Notes: generated by a model from the sequence alone, not told the origin. DNA of 64,000 nucleotides from Eriocheir sinensis (GCF_024679095.1 NC_066553.1:4097488-4161487), one strand, 5' to 3'; shown: positions 27,513-41,206, counted from the first letter of the stretch. A program made the numbers and translations.

Positions 27513-28170
27513 AGTGGAAGGAAGGTTGTTGAGGTGAGGATAGATACAACAGGAGATTGCTGATGATGAGGACGAGAAGAAGGAAGGATGTTAAAGGACT
27601 GAAAATAGGAAGCAAGTAAATATAAGGAATAGGGAAGGGGAGGAAGGAGAGGAGGAGGAGGAAACGAAGGCAAGAGATTAGTTGAAAAGGAAAGGAGGAA
27701 ATTGGAAGGCTACAAATGGGAGACACGTTAAGAAAAGGAAATAGGGAAACAAGGAGGGGAAGTTAGTGGGTTGCTCAGGTAAGGAAAGGTGAAACAAAGG
27801 GGAGGAAGGCGGACTAAGGGCATCTCGAAGGGTTAGTGGGAGGACGCGATGTGTGAGCCTGGCGTGGCGGAGGCTGCAAAATGTGCCTTGGTCTACATCC
27901 GATAGGTGGAGCAACTTTAAAATTGTCTTCATGGGCGGGAAAAAGAGAAACACTTTTCATTCCTGAAAAAAAAAACAGCAAATTGCGCAAAAAAGTACAT
28001 AATACCTTGAATTCTAAACAAACGACTACAGTATGCAATTTCCTTTCTGTTTATATGTGAAGATTACTGTTTAACTATATTTCCACTTTTTTTTATTTCC
28101 ACCGATTCGAGAAAGACCACGACTGTCATATTTTCAAGAACCAGGACCCGTGTTATCTCTCAGAACCCTC
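27513..28170. other. Purine-rich then mixed unique DNA
   Basis: A/G-biased to about 27840 with (GGA)n at 27648-27661, then unbiased AT-rich sequence. No exon recognised. Confidence 0.45.
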
Positions 28171-28300
28171 ATCTCTATCTATTTATCTATCTACATCTAT
28201 CTACCTAATTACATGTATCTATCTCTATCAATCTGCATATGTATCTTCCTATCTGTATCTCTCTTTCAGTCTGTCTTTCTATCTATCTATCTCTCACATG
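28171..28300. repeat. Degenerate (CTAT)n tract
   Basis: Interrupted TCTATCTATCTAC-like tetranucleotide repeats. Confidence 0.85.
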
Positions 28301-28317
28301 CACACCCTCTGCTCTGG

Positions 28318-28520
28318 GCTCCCACAACGACTATTCCCAAAGGCCACAAAGAAGGAGGTAAATCGGGATATTATTAGTGTTTTTTCTACGTTCAAGATGC
28401 AGACGCCGTGTACGATAATCACAGCCATCAAAAAACAATCGAGGAAAATCCCAGGAACTTCTACAGCGAGAGGAATTTCAAACGGGGGAACCGAGGTGCC
28501 AGATGTTTGAGAATAGGAGC
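28318..28520 (+). mobile_element. TIR-230 element, highly diverged copy 4
   Basis: Weak but ordered similarity: ACTATTCCCAAAGGCCACAA, AATCGGGATATTATTAGTG, TTTTTTCTACGTTCAAG, AATCCCAGGAACTTCTAC and a right end resembling ATGTTTGAGAATAGGAGC. The left terminal repeat is not clear. Confidence 0.45.
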
Positions 28521-28632
28521 TCAGGAGAGTCAATAAACGCGAAGAAAGTGACGAATATATCTAAGAAACGTGACAACAGATTAGCGGCACCGACTCGTGA
28601 CTGACATGTGAAGGTAATGCGTGTGTGTGAGA

Positions 28633-28639
28633 AAGAGAG

Positions 28640-28711
<72 letters not shown>
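28633..28711. repeat. (GA)n microsatellite, ~79 bp
   Basis: GA run with GC and AC interruptions. Confidence 0.97.
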
Positions 28712-28783
28712 TCTTTGGAAGGTGGCAGAGGCGATACAACTGATAATAAAAATCATTTATCAGCAACACTGACAGCACCCGGA

Positions 28784-28792
28784 ACACACACG

Positions 28793-28825
<33 letters not shown>

Positions 28826-28853
28826 ACGCACACACACTCACACACACACACAC
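28784..28853. repeat. (CA)n microsatellite with CG interruptions
   Basis: CA run containing several CACG units. Confidence 0.96.
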
Positions 28854-28950
28854 TCTACAACGACGCCATCTTTTCATATCCCTTTCCCTGCTTCTCCCAG
28901 ACATGTTATTCCGCTCAAGTCATATCGCCCTTCCTTTTATCTTCGGCCTA

Positions 28951-28981
28951 GGAGGAGGAGGAGGAGGAGGAGGAGGAGGAG
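28951..28981. repeat. (GGA)n microsatellite, 31 bp
   Basis: Uninterrupted GGA triplets. Confidence 0.96.
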
Positions 28982-29059
28982 GGGAAGGAAGGAGAAGAAG
29001 AACGACCCCCTTCCTTCCCCCACGCGTGCGGTCCTCCAACTGAGAACTGCGCGAGGGCG

Positions 29060-29282
29060 AATCATGTTGTGGTTGAAAGAGAAAATGGGTACAGAGAGTT
29101 AGATGAAAATGGGAACTAATAAAAACAGAAAACTGGTCCACGAAGAGACAAGAAGTTAGAACACAGGGAAGAGAGGAGATTGGCACACAAAGAAACAAGG
29201 AAATGGGACATGGTTAGACATAAGACTGCGAGAAGAGAAAAGACAAGAAGTTGGTAGATAAAATAACATACGAGTAACATAC
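29060..29282 (+). repeat. Local duplication, copy B
   Basis: Colinear with the second unit of copy A: GTGGTTGAAAGAGAAAATGG, GGTCCACGAAGAGACAAGAA, AGAGGAGATTGGCACACAAA and ATAAAATAACATACGAGTAA. Relative to A it lacks a short AATAAACAAGGTTCCGG segment and carries an extra GACAAGAAG. The copies are about 1.8 kb apart in the same orientation. Confidence 0.88.
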
Positions 29283-29590
29283 GAAGAAAGAAATTGAGAG
29301 AAAAGAAAATTGTCAGAGAAAGAAACAAGAAAATGGAACACGGGGACATTTGTTAAAGACTACGGGAAGAAAAGTAAAAGAAAAGTTTAAAAAAATGGTA
29401 AACACAAAAAAGAAATGAAAAATACAAAAAACCGGGGAAGACAAAATAAGGCTGCTGGAAGAGACATATATTAGGGAAATTGGAAGACACATGTAATGGA
29501 AATATATAGCCGAGGTTGCCTTCCGCGTTACCCTTCCTACGCCAGCCAGGCCTTGTACAATATATAACGACCCTCTCTCTCCCAGCTGTA
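29283..29590. other. Purine-rich unique DNA
   Basis: AGAAAAGAAA-like sequence with no period. No gene recognised. Confidence 0.4.
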
Positions 29591-29609
29591 ATACGTTTAG
29601 CTATGAGCA

Positions 29610-29860
29610 GCCACCCCATAGATACACCCACGCCATCCCACCCACGCCAACCCATCCACCCACTCACCTCCACCAAGCCACCCAGCCCTCACCCACCCAC
29701 ACCAAGCAACCCACCCACCACCCACACCAACCCACCCATCCTCCCATTCACCCACCCACACTAACTAACCCACACCAACCCTCACCAACAAAGCAACACA
29801 CCCACCCACACCAACCCACCCCCGCCAACGCCAACCCACGCACCCACATCCACCAACCCA
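29610..29860. repeat. C/A-rich minisatellite (CCCACACCAA-like)
   Basis: Degenerate CACCCACACCAACCCACC units repeat with variable period. The unit is not the arthropod telomere repeat TTAGG. Confidence 0.85.
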
Positions 29861-30005
29861 TTTATTCCCTGCACACGACACATAGCAGCCTTCAATAAGA
29901 AAGTAGTTGAAATTAAAAGAAAGTAAAGTAAGTAAAAGATGAAGAAAAAGAAACACACTTACTACGCACACGCATTACACACATACGTAACAGCTCAATA
30001 CACTC

Positions 30006-30007
<2 letters not shown>

Positions 30008-30043
<36 letters not shown>

Positions 30044-30075
30044 AACAAACACATACACACACGCACACACACGAA
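30008..30075. repeat. (CA)n microsatellite with AAAC and CG interruptions
   Basis: CA run to about 30039, then ACAAACAAACAC and CACG units. Confidence 0.93.
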
Positions 30076-30258
30076 CGAACCCTCCCTGCATAGTACGTAC
30101 GAGTATACAGTAAAAGAAAACCCCAGACGTAACATGAGAAATAACCTCCAGAAATTCCCTAGTGTAGGTGTCCCCCGAGGGCGGAGTGGCCGCAGTAAAG
30201 CATATGGTCATGGTTCCGCGGCCGCTGCTGCTGCCGCCTCGCTGTGACCTAACTACCT

Positions 30259-30850
30259 GGGTTGGTATTATAAAACCCTTCCACCTCTCACAGCAACTAC
30301 TTCCAAAGGTCAAAAGGGGTATCAGTCGGGTTCTAATGAGTGTTTTTTTTAGGTTCTTGGTGCAGGAGAAGGGTCAAACTACCACCAGGGTCATTAAACT
30401 ACCCCCGGAAATGCCCACAACTCCTACAAAAACTGTGCCTGACTTGGTATTCTGAGACTCTTCCGCCTCTCAAATCAACTACTTCCAAAGGTCAGAAAAG
30501 GTATCAATCGGGTTCTAATGAGTGTTCCTTAAGGTTCCTGGTACAAAATAAGGGCCAATCTACCACCAGGGTCATTAAACTACCCTAAAAATGCCCCAAA
30601 CTCCTACAAAAACCGTGCCCGACTGTCTGACTTGGTTTTCTCAGACTCTTCCGCCTCTCAAATCAACTACTTCCAAAGGTCAAAAAAGGTATCAATCGGG
30701 TTGTAATGAGTGTTCCTTTAGGTTCCTGGTACAAAATAAGGGCCAATCTACCACCAGGGTCATTAAACTACCCTGAAAATGCCCAAAACTCCTACAAAAA
30801 CCGTGTCAAATATGTGTGGCTGGGCCCCAAAATGTCTGAGAATATGGTCC
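30259..30850 (+). mobile_element. TIR-230 element, three tandem units (copies 5-7)
   Basis: Units begin GGTTGGTATTATAAAAC (30259), CTTGGTATTCTGAGACTC (30443) and CTTGGTTTTCTCAGACTC (30631). The first two stop after CTCCTACAAAAACYGTGCC, lacking the last ~45 bp, and pass directly into the next unit. Only the third reaches the right end, AATGTCTGAGAATATGGTCC. Unit length is about 180-188 bp. The joined structure keeps one inverted-repeat end at each outer border. Units 2 and 3 are more alike than either is to unit 1. Confidence 0.85.
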
Positions 30851-31470
<620 letters not shown>

Positions 31471-31536
31471 AAAAATGAAAGAAAAAGAAAGAAAGAAAGA
31501 AAAGAAAGTAAAATAAGTTAAAGACGAAGAAAACGA

Positions 31537-32744
<1,208 letters not shown>

Positions 32745-33230
32745 AGGAAGAGGAGGAGGAAGAGGAGGAAGAAGAGGAGGAAGAAGAGGAGGAAGAAGAG
32801 GAGGAAGAAGAAGAGGAGGAAGAAGAGGAAGAAGAAGAGGAAGAAGAGGAGGAAGAAGAGGAGGAAGAAGAAGAGGAGGAAGAAGAGGAGGAAGAAGAGG
32901 AGGAAGAGGAAGAAGAGGAGGAAGAAGAGGAGGAAGAAGAGGAGGAAGAAGAGGAGGAAGAGGAAGAAGAGGAGGAAGAAGAGGAGGAAGAAGAGGAGGA
33001 AGAAGAGGAGGAAGAAGAGGAGGAAGAAGAGGAGGAAGAAGAGGAGGAAAAAGAGGAGGAAGAGGAAGAAGAGGAGGAAGAAGAGGAGGAAAAAGAGGAA
33101 GAGGAAGATGAAGATGAAGAAGAAGAAGGAGAAGAAGGACGAGGACGAAGACGAAGACGAAGACGGAGACGGAGAAGAAGACGAAGAAAAAGAAGAAGAA
33201 GAAGAAGAAGAAGAAGAAAAAGGGCTAATC
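32745..33230. repeat. ~480 bp homopurine GAGGAAGAAGAG-type tract
   Basis: Near-perfect purine strand with a loose 12-bp unit (GAGGAGGAAGAA), grading to GACGAAGAC and GAAGAAGAA at the right end. All three plus-strand frames are open (poly-E, R/K and R/G) and the minus frame is poly-S. This tetrad of open frames is diagnostic of the repeat and not of genes. Confidence 0.97.
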
Positions 33231-33331
33231 GCAGTAACAAAAGCTTACTAAACACTGGAACATCTACCTCTCGCCTGCATCGACTCCTGCCTACGACTTG
33301 AACTCTTTGAATAGGGAAACACCAACACATC

Positions 33332-33455
33332 CCCTTCCGAAATTGAACTCTCTTTTGACCATTCATCTCTATACTCTTTTACAGGAGCAGCACATAGACA
33401 GCTTTTTGGGTTTTATTTATTTTTGCCCTTGAGCTGCTTCCTTCCCTGCAAAAAA
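33332..33455 (+). mobile_element. GCTT retroposon-like copy, near full length, diverged
   Basis: Starts CCCTTCCGAAATTGAACTC, has TTTTACAGGAGCAGCACATA and TTTTTGCCCTTGAGCTGCTT, and ends CTTCCCTGCAAAAAA. Its 5' boundary matches those of the 6541 (minus) and 7118 copies to within a couple of bases. Confidence 0.75.
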
Positions 33456-33498
33456 TGTGACAACACCCATAAACAAGGGGCAAAATCAACACAGTATC

Positions 33499-33501
<3 letters not shown>

Positions 33502-33547
<46 letters not shown>
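33502..33547. repeat. (TG)n microsatellite, 46 bp
   Basis: Uninterrupted TG run. Confidence 0.97.
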
Positions 33548-33548
<1 letters not shown>

Positions 33549-34040
33549 TGGGTAGCGATATCCCAACAAGGTCAAGCCAGACGCGAGGATATAACGAAAG
33601 ATTTAAAGCCATTCCATCCATTAACACCAAACTCGGCAGTAATAATCACACTCATAATGGAACACCTCCCTCCTTGCTCTTCATCTCCATCATAGACCAC
33701 TTTGCGAAGCTGGTATTTATGATCTCATTTGCGCCGAGAGATGTCCTGTTTAGCGGCTCATGAGAGGAGAGATGAGGACAGCAGTGTGTGTGTGTTAGAT
33801 AATGTCATCCAAAAGGGAATAAATGGAGGAACTTGATACAGGACACAGCTCAGGGGATTTAGTTGAGCAATTCGTCATTTGTGTAAGTAAGCAAGGTGAA
33901 GGAGTGGTAATGTGCAGGTGATGGGTCAAATTTACCTGTTCTGGGTTAGTTTAAGGAGACGAAATGTGGACAAAATTTGGGGTTAGAGGATATCATCAGT
34001 TTACCTTTAATTATAAATATGCAAATTCATAAATACACGA
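33548..34040. other. Unique DNA without recognisable gene
   Basis: No repeat or exon recognised. Confidence 0.4.
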
Positions 34041-34044
34041 GGCA

Positions 34045-34203
34045 TGGCGAGGCAGGGCAGGGCAGGGCAAGGCAAGGCAAGGCAAGGCAAGGCAAGGCAA
34101 GGCAGGGCAGGGCAGGGCAGGGCAAGGCAAGGAAATTCAGGACAGAACAAAACAGGACAGGACAAGACAGGAATGGACAGGACAGGACACGACATATCAA
34201 AAC

Positions 34204-34274
<71 letters not shown>
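34045..34274. repeat. (GGCAA)n / (GACAG)n pentamers followed by (AC)n
   Basis: GGCAA and GGCAG pentamers 34045-34135, GGACAGGACA-like units to 34195, then AC 34207-34274. The unit drifts stepwise from GGCAG to GGCAA to GACAG. Confidence 0.95.
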
Positions 34275-34277
<3 letters not shown>

Positions 34278-34420
34278 TCTACGTACGTTAACAAAGCATC
34301 CCCCTGCATCATTCATGGAAGTCATTTGGGTTGAGTTACTGATTCAGTCCCTAATCCCGGGTTACCGTGTTTCCCGAGTAGCCATTAACTCCAGATATTT
34401 GGCCGTCTTTCAGTGCCAAG

Positions 34421-34421
<1 letters not shown>

Positions 34422-34516
<95 letters not shown>
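34422..34516. repeat. (TG)n microsatellite, 95 bp
   Basis: Uninterrupted TG run followed by CTCGCTCTCGCTCTC. Confidence 0.98.
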
Positions 34517-34517
<1 letters not shown>

Positions 34518-34619
34518 TGTGTCTCGCTCTCGCTCTCGCTCTCTCGTAAGTGATCTCTCAGCTTTACTTTTGACGGCGTTAAAGATTGCAGGCGGGCGAA
34601 GTCTGTGTCGCCCACCTCC

Positions 34620-35265
34620 GCCACACTCCGCCGCTGGTCTGCCCTCTGCCTGGCCCGTTCCCTCCCCTTCATTGCCTTCCCTACTCCCTTCCTCCCTGTA
34701 TCCATCCCCCTCCTCCTCTCCACACCTAACAGTTTCCCTCTCCTAGTCTGCCTTACCTATTCCCTCCCTTCCCTCCTTGCCTCATCTTTTCCCTTCCTTC
34801 CCCCTTTCTCTCCTCACTTGTGCCCTTCATTCCCCTTTCTTTCTGTACCTATCACATCCCCCTCCTTTCCCCTTCCTCTCCCTTCATTCCCCTCTCCCTT
34901 CCCTTTTCTTCTCTCCCCATTCTCTCCCTCACTTATTCCCTTCCTCTCCTTGCCTCAACTATTCCCTTTCTTCTCCCTCCTCCACTCCCCTATTCCCTCC
35001 CTTCCCGTTTCCTCCCTCACCTGTTACCTCCCTTCTCCCTCCTTCTCCCACCTATTCCTTCCTTCCTTTTCCTTGCCTCATCTGTTCCCTTCCCTACCCC
35101 CTCCCTGCCTCGCTTAAACCGTCCCTTCTTCCTCCTTCCCCCACCTATCCCCTTCCCTTCCTTCCTTCCCTCGTCCCTTCCTCACCAAAAGCGCTCAAGT
35201 TAAGCACATCCTTCCTTCCTTCCTCCTCTCCCTTCCTTCCTTCCTTCCTCGCCTCCTCTCACCTA
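34620..35265. repeat. Polypyrimidine tract, ~650 bp
   Basis: CCCTTCCCTCC- and TTCCTTCC-like sequence with a loose 55-70 bp periodicity of CTATTCCCT or TGTTCCC phrases. Overlapping P/S/F/L frames are artefacts. Confidence 0.88.
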
Positions 35266-35680
35266 ATATCTCCGAGTTTCCATTTAGCGCCGCGCCAAAC
35301 TTTATAATCATCGCCTCATATTGCGTGCTTAGCGGTGCATGTGTGAGTCGTCGTGTTCCGCGTCTCGTTTAATTAACACGAAGACAGTTCCCGTTTTCTT
35401 TATTATTCATCTCCGTGTTTGCCTCCTCGCTGTCCTCGCCGCGTTCACCTATTCCGTCTCATGTGCCTCCCAGCCTACGCCCGCCCCTTGGCCCCCCTCC
35501 TCCCCCCCCCCCCGCCTCATAACCCCATCGTCCCACCCACCCACGGCCCGCTGCCTTCTCGTCGCCTCATCCACGGCGGGATCAGCGTCGCGGCGAAGGT
35601 TTAGGCTCACGCATTCTTGTCTGGCTTAATTAAAGCTTCCGGAATTTGTCCTCTAAGGCTCGAGTTTATTTAAATATATA
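35266..35680. other. Unique DNA, GC-rich in the centre
   Basis: 35440-35600 is C-rich with CpG. No exon recognised. Confidence 0.4.
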
Positions 35681-35683
35681 TAA

Positions 35684-35780
35684 ATAGATAGATAGATAGG
35701 TAGATAGAGATAGAGATAGGTAGATAGAGATAGAAAGAGATATAGATATACTTACATAAATAAAATACGCGCACTCCACA

Positions 35781-35830
<50 letters not shown>
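35684..35830. repeat. Degenerate (GATA)n and (CA)n
   Basis: GATA/GAGATA units to about 35750, then CA 35782-35830. Confidence 0.95.
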
Positions 35831-36405
<575 letters not shown>

Positions 36406-36460
36406 GACAGACGGACAGACACACAGACAAAAAAGACAAACAGACAGACCCACACACAGA

Positions 36461-36980
<520 letters not shown>

Positions 36981-36982
<2 letters not shown>

Positions 36983-37385
36983 TCAGACAGGCACAGACAG
37001 ACGGAGAGAGAGCATTACAGGAAATTGGAAGCAGCAATCGTTTTTCTGTAAATAAAAGAAAAAAGAAAAAGAAAGAGAAACTGATGTGCAGGCAAGAACC
37101 ATCAGTGACATGAGACTTTCCTTCTTCTGAGTAAGGTAAATAGAAGGATCAGAAAAGACGGGTTGTGAACGACGGTGAACGGCTGAGTTACAACGAATAC
37201 AGGGAAGAGTTCAAGGCGGGGGATCATTATTAGGCTGAGTAAACTTTCGCCATTAGACAGTTTGTGGGAGTTTTTGGAAGCAGGTTGTTCTTCAGGGATC
37301 CGTAGAGTTGCACGATCTTCGGAAGTCTAATCCTCCTGAGCGCCTGGATAGGGACGGTATGTATCGGGGGTATCGTTCATTGGGT
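36981..37385. other. Unique DNA without recognisable gene
   Basis: No repeat or exon recognised. Confidence 0.4.
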
Positions 37386-37394
37386 TGGGTTGGG

Positions 37395-37660
37395 TTAGTG
37401 GTGTAAGGATATAGGGTTAATGGTGTATGGGGTATGGTAGTGGTGTATGGGAATAGGGTAAGTTGTGTACGGATATAAGGTTAGTGGTTTAAGGGTTATG
37501 GTAGTGGTGTATGGGGTATGGTAGTGGTGTATGGGGTATGGTAGTGGTGTATGGGGTATGGTAGTGGTGTATGGGGTATGGTGGTGGTGTATGGGGTATG
37601 GTAGTGGTGTATGGGGTATGGTAGTGGTGTATGGTATATGGTAGTGGTGTATGGGGGTGA
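37395..37660. repeat. 20-bp minisatellite GTAGTGGTGTATGGGGTATG
   Basis: About ten copies of a 20-bp G-rich unit. The central six (about 37500-37620) are nearly identical and the left-hand ones are diverged (GGTTAGTGGTGTAAGG). GGGG tracts recur every 20 bp on the plus strand. Confidence 0.93.
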
Positions 37661-37824
37661 TCCTTGCGTCAGTTATATATGGCTGTATGGTTAGTGGTGT
37701 GGGTCTTAACGCTGTATTGGCTGACTTGATTTAGCTTTTACTTTTTATTATTATTAGTATTAGTGTTATTTCTTTAATGATATTTTTTACTTATATTGTT
37801 AGTAGGCACTGTTAATATCATATG

Positions 37825-37868
<44 letters not shown>

Positions 37869-37975
37869 GTCACTACAACCACTTCATCCCACTATCATAC
37901 TACCACCACCACCAACACCAACACCCACCATCAACCCTACCATCAATCCTACCATCAACCCGACCACCACCAACG

Positions 37976-38010
<35 letters not shown>

Positions 38011-38035
38011 GCTGCTACTACTACTACAACCGCAA
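37825..38035. repeat. (CTA)n microsatellites flanking a CCA-rich centre
   Basis: Perfect CTA run 37825-37868, degenerate ACC/ATC with CATCAAYCCTACCATCAA repeats (37925-37960), then ACT 37980-38030. Confidence 0.93.
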
Positions 38036-38074
38036 AAACTACTACCACGGATGTTACTCCTAGACCCACTACAG

Positions 38075-38214
38075 CTCCAGTTACTGCCACGTCATCAACC
38101 CCGGCTCTGCGGCAGCACGCCCGGCCGGGAACACGCCAGCCCTCGCCCCGATTCCTGGTCCAGCAGGTGGCGGGCGGCCCACTCAGGTGTTCATCCCGCC
38201 TAATGGGATCACCG
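38075..38214 (+). CDS. Candidate Pro/Gly/Ala-rich exon with strong donor site
   Basis: From an acceptor-like CCACTACAG ending at 38074, one frame reads SSYCHVINPGSAAARPAG, NTPALAPIPGPAGGG and RPTQVFIPPNGITG, up to a near-consensus donor ACCG/GTGAGT at 38214. The same frame has a stop (TAG) at 38061-38063, just upstream of the acceptor. The composition changes sharply from the ACT repeat to CpG-rich DNA at the proposed exon. The Pro/Gly/Ala content and the VFIPPNGITG ending resemble extracellular or cuticle-type proteins, but I do not recognise a family. Another frame is also open here, so this remains a hypothesis. Confidence 0.3.
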
Positions 38215-38536
38215 GTGAGTGGTTGCCTAAGGGCCGGAGGGGAGGGCCTGGATGTGATGTGTGGTCATGTGACGCCGTGACCGGAGGGTTTGCCGCGCTC
38301 CTGAACGTGAGGATCAAAGGTGCGGGAACGAGCGGGCGAGGGCTGGCGGTGATCGGGAAAGGAGGGAGGGAGGGACAGTCCATTAATTTGTTCGTAGACG
38401 ATTATTGTTGGCGTCCTTGTTAGTGTTAATGGTACTGTCGATATTAGTTATAGATTTCATTGTCATTATCATCATTTCTTTTCTTTTTTCTAACATTATC
38501 ATTATTTTTTTCTACATTAACAGTTACTAATAAAAT
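38215..38536. other. GC-rich then AT-rich unique DNA
   Basis: Begins with the donor-like GTGAGT. If the preceding exon is real this is intronic. No further exon recognised. Confidence 0.4.
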
Positions 38537-38568
38537 TACTACTACTACTACTACTACTACTACTATTG

Positions 38569-38663
<95 letters not shown>
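38537..38663. repeat. Compound (ACT)n-(AAT)n microsatellite
   Basis: ACT run 38537-38565, then an uninterrupted AAT run 38570-38663. Confidence 0.98.
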
Positions 38664-38664
<1 letters not shown>

Positions 38665-39080
38665 CTACAATTACATCTACCACTTCTATTATTACTACTA
38701 CCACCAGCAATAGTATTTTCAACATATTTATTTTATTATCTCCATTAAAATACATGATAGTCGTTTCTAAACATTTCTTAATAACGCAAGATCAGTGTTG
38801 TTTAATATGTATGCACGATTGATATATAATGATAAAAATCCCCTCAACAAACAATACCAGCAATGAGGTTTGGCTCTTGGTGGTGATCGCGGTTAGTTTT
38901 CTTCCATTGTTCTCGCGGGTTAATGAAACGGTCATTCTGGGATGTTTTACCGAACGAATCCATTTGGTAATCACACGGAGGTCACGCTCATCTATCATTC
39001 TCGTATTTGTGCGTTAATTATCTCTCCATCTCCCTTCCTCTTACCATTAGTCTTGAAACTTCCCTTTTTCTGTTCGCCGG
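38664..39080. other. Unique AT-rich DNA
   Basis: No repeat or exon recognised. Confidence 0.4.
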
Positions 39081-39960
39081 ACTTTTAAGCAAATGCCTCG
39101 AGGCGGTGCAGAGAAAGGTGAAGGACGTGGAGAACATCGGTATGAAACGCAGGACTTACACCTCAGCCCTGTGTGGAATGTGTTCGGGAAGGGAGAAGGG
39201 AGGGAGCGAGGGAGGGAAGTGGAGGAGAGAGAGGAAAGGAAGGATGAAGAAAAGGAGGGAGAGGAGCCGCAAGATGAGAATGGAGGAGAGAAGCTGGTGA
39301 GGGAGGAGTAAGAGAGGGGGGGAAGGGATGAAGCGAAGGAGGGAGAGAAGCCGCAAGGTGAGATTGGGGGAGAGCAGTTAGGGAAGGGAAAACAGTGAGG
39401 GTTACGAGTGGAAAAAACTGCTGTAGTCTTTGTGGGTGGAGGAACGAAGCAGTGAGGGAACTTTGGGTCTTCAGGAGGCGAAGAAGGATGGAAGGAGGAG
39501 TGCTGAGTCCGTTGGGTTGAGAAAGTAAAGAAGAGTGAGAGGTTCAAGAGTTGTGGTGCCGGGGGGGAAAGATGAGGGTAAGGAGAATAGGTTTAAGGAG
39601 ACAGTGATGTAAGGTTTTAGAGACGTGGGCGGAGAGAACACGGTGCTGGGGAGACGCTGAGGAGAGATGGTAGTGGCACATGTCTGTAGGAGGTGAAGAA
39701 ATAGTATGGGGATTTACTGGATGAGTTACAGGAGTGGGTAGGTAGGGAAAGAGAGGAGAACAGGTGATGGGAAGCCAAAGATACAGAAGTGGATGTGCAG
39801 ATCAGTAAAACAAACTGTGAAGAGCCAGTGACGAGCAGGAGGAGGAGGGTGGATGAGTGGGTGGGGAGGAGAACAAGCCGTTAGGAGGAGGCAGTGTTGC
39901 GAGAGCTGTGTTGGCGAGGGTGACCGGCCGAAGAAAGCAACAACCTGCGTGGACCCTGTG
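39081..39960. repeat. G/A-rich tract
   Basis: Purine-biased plus strand with a partial tandem repeat: GAGGGAGAGGAGCCGCAAG and AGGGAGAGAAGCCGCAAG, about 75 bp apart (39257 and 39338). R/E-rich plus frames and S/P/F-rich minus frames are by-products. Confidence 0.7.
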
Positions 39961-40159
39961 ATGTAAGTGAACAAGCGCCTCGCCTCACCGCTGGGCCGCT
40001 TCTTTTAGCCGCTATGGGTCTTCCCCCTCCCGGTAAGCCGAGGGCGGTCAGCGTTTTTGCCCTCGGGAGCAAACTGAACAAGGAGAAACAAAAGACAAGG
40101 CCGGAGGGAGAGGCAGGGAAGGGCCGGAGAAAGGGGAGTGGAGAAAGAATACACATAGG

Positions 40160-40164
<5 letters not shown>

Positions 40165-40252
<88 letters not shown>

Positions 40253-40380
40253 AACACAGACAAATACACAGACAGATAGACAGACAGACAGACTGATCCA
40301 GAAAGGCAGAAAAAGAAAAGAGAATGCACAAATAGACAAAAAGGAAGGAAGGAAGGAAGGAAGGAAGGAAGGAAGGAAGA
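40165..40380. repeat. (AG)n, CAGA tetramers and (GGAA)n
   Basis: AG 40165-40250, degenerate CAGACAGATAGA (40258-40295), then perfect GGAA 40342-40379. Confidence 0.97.
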
Positions 40381-40593
40381 GGAGCAGGAGGCGGGGGTTC
40401 GGAGTGGCAAGGGAGAGAGAGGAAAAAAGTGTTGTGGTGATGTGTAGCGACCTGTTGCTGCTCGTCTGTGGTGGTTCTCTACCCCTCCCTCTCTCCCTCT
40501 CTTCCCTTCCCTCCGTTCTCTCCCCTCCCCTGTACTTGGCGAGACAGCGGTAGTGGTGGTGGTGGTGGTGGCGGCGGCGATGGTAATGGGATC

Positions 40594-40810
40594 TGTTCTT
40601 AACATTTCGTCGAACAGATATGCACAATAATTGGCATGGCTTTCGTAGGAGTTGGGGGCCTTTCCATGCTTAGTTGTATGACCCTGGTGGGAGTTTGACA
40701 AGGCCTCTGAACCAGGAACTCTAATAAACACTAACGAGAACACACTTTACCTCTCTGTTGGCCCTTAAAGATTATTGATATGAGAGTCGGTTGCGTCTAA
40801 AAAGAGTACC
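40594..40810 (-). mobile_element. TIR-230 element (MITE-like), copy 8, minus strand
   Basis: Read on the minus strand: left end GGTACTCTTTTTAGACGC, then CTCTCATATCAATAATC, CGTTAGTGTTTATTAGAG, CACCAGGGTCATACAAC, CCAACTCCTACGAAAGCC and right end TTCGACGAAATGTTAAGAAC. All landmarks are present in order, so it is a full-length but diverged copy and the only minus-strand one in the window. Confidence 0.72.
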
Positions 40811-41153
40811 GACGAAACACTACCGAAATAACATCGAACTCAACCCTATTTTAAAATACCACCGACTTCGAGTTTCTCAAGACAATGAATCCCCTTATTT
40901 AGTTCCTCTCTCTCTCTCTCTCTGTCCTCTTAATGATCTCGGGCGCAGGCTGATTGGTTATTCAAAGTCATTATTACTCTTTTGATTGATGATTTACGAG
41001 CTCCGGGAAACCTAATTGCCTTCAGGCTCATTAATTTCTTAAATGAGTTGTTTAATTAGTTAGTTGCTCTCCTGATGAAATGTTCTGCGAGAAAAAGTGG
41101 AGGTGGTTTGTGGCTTGTTACGTGTGGAAAGAAAGTGTGTGGGGGGAGGGGGG

Positions 41154-41156
<3 letters not shown>
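40811..41156. other. Unique DNA without recognisable gene
   Basis: Short CT run at 40908-40923. Otherwise nothing recognised. Confidence 0.4.

Positions 41157-41205
<49 letters not shown>
41157..41205. repeat. (GA)n microsatellite, 49 bp
   Basis: Uninterrupted GA run. Confidence 0.97.

Positions 41206-41206
<1 letters not shown>

Noticed and set aside
29610..29860. Telomere-like repeat
   Set aside because: The C/A-rich unit is irregular and does not match TTAGG/CCTAA of arthropods.
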